Part shown: positions 5,073-6,021 of the stretch, piece after piece
Position numbering within the stretch: position 1 is the stretch's first letter
Layout: every line of letters begins with the position of its first letter
Assembly (NCBI GenBank): GCA_003695555.1
Contig: RFIU01000094.1
Span: forward strand, 1 to 6,021
DNA: 6,021 nt
DNA from: Alphaproteobacteria bacterium
Lineage (GTDB): Bacteria; Pseudomonadota; Alphaproteobacteria; Sphingomonadales; Rhodothalassiaceae
Direction: 5' to 3'
The notes under the pieces: model-generated
Seen by the model: only the letters and a program-made list of their open reading frames with translations
Databases searched by the model: none
What the model was told of the DNA's origin: nothing
Made by a program: the position numbers and the translations under genes

Positions 5073-6021
5073 TCAGGAAGCGGTCGGCGATGGGGTCGCA
5101 TTGCCGACGGGCGCCTCATCCGCGTCTTCGTCGTCGGGGCCGACCAGCATCTGTTCCGAGACCAGGCCCGAAGCCTTGCGGATCGCCTGTTCGATCTCGT
5201 CGGCGATTTCGGGATGTTCGCGCAAAAACTTCTTGGCGTTCTCGCGCCCCTGACCGATCCGTTGGCTGTCATAGGAATACCAGGCACCGGCCTTCTCAAC
5301 GACGCCAGCCTTGGCGCCGAGGTCCAGGATCTCGCCCATCTTCGAAATGCCTTCGCCGTACATGATGTCGAACTCGACCTGCTTGAAGGGTGGCGCGACC
5401 TTGTTCTTGACCACCTTCACCCGGGTGGAATTGCCGATCACGTCGGTGCCGTCCTTGATCTGGCCGGTGCGGCGAATGTCGAGCCGGACGGAAGCATAGA
5501 ACTTCAGCGCGTTGCCGCCGGTCGTCGTCTCGGGATTGCCGTACATGACACCGATTTTCATACGGATCTGGTTGATGAAGATCACCATGCAGTTCGACTT
5601 CGCGATCGAGCCGGTGAGCTTGCGCAGCGCCTGGCTCATCAGACGGGCCTGCAGCCCGACATGGCTGTCGCCCATCTCGCCTTCGAGCTCGGCCCGCGGG
5701 GTGAGTGCTGCAACCGAGTCGACCACCAGCACGTCCACCGCCCCCGAACGCACCAGCGTGTCGGTGATCTCGAGCGCCTGTTCACCGGTGTCGGGCTGCG
5801 AGATCAGCAGATCCTCGAGATTGACGCCGAGCTTCTTCGCATAGGCCGGATCGAGCGCATGTTCGGCATCGACGAAGGCGGCGACCCCGCCACGCTTCTG
5901 CACCTCGGCGACGACATGCAGGGCCAGCGTCGTCTTGCCCGAGGATTCGGGGCCGTAGATCTCGACGATCCGGCCCTTCGGCAGCCCGCCGATACCGAGC
6001 GCCAGATCCAGCCCGAGCGAA
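5073..6021 (-). CDS. recA: Recombinase RecA, N-terminus outside window
   Basis: RecA forms ATP-dependent filaments on single-stranded DNA, drives homologous pairing and strand exchange, and triggers LexA self-cleavage in the SOS response. The 315 visible residues begin SLGLDLALGIGGLPKGRIVE and are open to the window edge; full-length RecA is about 350-360, so I infer some 40-45 residues are missing. Seen in order: Walker A GPESSGKTT (5954-5928), FVDAEHALDP with the catalytic Glu region, Walker B VDVLVVDSVAAL (about 5739-5704), loop L1 around GEMGDSHVGLQARLMSQALR, the NQIRMKIGVMYGNPETTTGG segment with the ATP-sensing Gln and start of loop L2, then the C-terminal domain and an acidic tail (DDEDADE) typical of RecA. 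No intein or frameshift is visible. The promoter and any SOS box are outside the window. Another gene does not directly follow: the next codirectional gene starts 546 bases downstream. Confidence 0.98.
   Translation of the reverse strand, partial: SLGLDLALGIGGLPKGRIVEIYGPESSGKTTLALHVVAEVQKRGGVAAFVDAEHALDPAYAKKLGVNLEDLLISQPDTGEQALEITDTLVRSGAVDVLVVDSVAALTPRAELEGEMGDSHVGLQARLMSQALRKLTGSIAKSNCMVIFINQIRMKIGVMYGNPETTTGGNALKFYASVRLDIRRTGQIKDGTDVIGNSTRVKVVKNKVAPPFKQVEFDIMYGEGISKMGEILDLGAKAGVVEKAGAWYSYDSQRIGQGRENAKKFLREHPEIADEIEQAIRKASGLVSEQMLVGPDDEDADEAPVGNATPSPTAS

Noticed and set aside
4762..5253. 163-codon plus-strand open frame
   Set aside because: It has no convincing ribosome site, encodes low-complexity Gly/Lys/Asp repeats that follow from the tandem repeat and purine skew, and its second half is antisense to the recA 3' end.

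Overview
The window looks like chromosomal core sequence from a GC-rich alphaproteobacterium, probably Hyphomicrobiales-like. Three things point there: heme synthesis by the C4 (Shemin) pathway through HemA, an alphaproteobacterial-style cyclohexadienyl/prephenate dehydrogenase, and a FixK/FnrL-type half-anaerobic operator upstream of hemA. No lineage-specific marker in the window allows a genus call.

Layout. Plus strand: the 3' part of a prephenate dehydrogenase gene (1-864, its start lies outside the window); a 206-base regulatory gap; hemA for 5-aminolevulinate synthase (1071-2288); a 180-base gap that is mostly one long nested inverted repeat; and a small conserved-hypothetical gene (2469-2780). 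A 222-base convergent gap with several palindromes but no clear terminator follows. Minus strand: a membrane-bound M48 metalloprotease of the Ste24/CAAX-protease type (3003-4526); a 546-base purine-skewed, repeat-bearing gap; and recA (5073 to beyond the window end, its N-terminus missing).

How the parts work together. The genes are mostly housekeeping: tyrosine synthesis, the first committed step of heme (and possibly bacteriochlorophyll) synthesis, membrane proteostasis and recombinational repair. They do not form one functional system. The clearest regulatory story is hemA. A full match to the FNR/FixK consensus at 861-874 overlaps the stop codon of the dehydrogenase gene, and a weak extended -10 lies at the spacing expected of a class II activated promoter. 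A second, sigma-70-like promoter lies further downstream, between two in-frame candidate start codons for HemA.

I found no CRISPR array, tRNA, rRNA, insertion sequence or phage gene. I do not see a new multi-gene system. The items most worth a second look are the hemA control region, the nested inverted repeat after hemA, and the degenerate ~48-base tandem repeat between recA and the protease gene.
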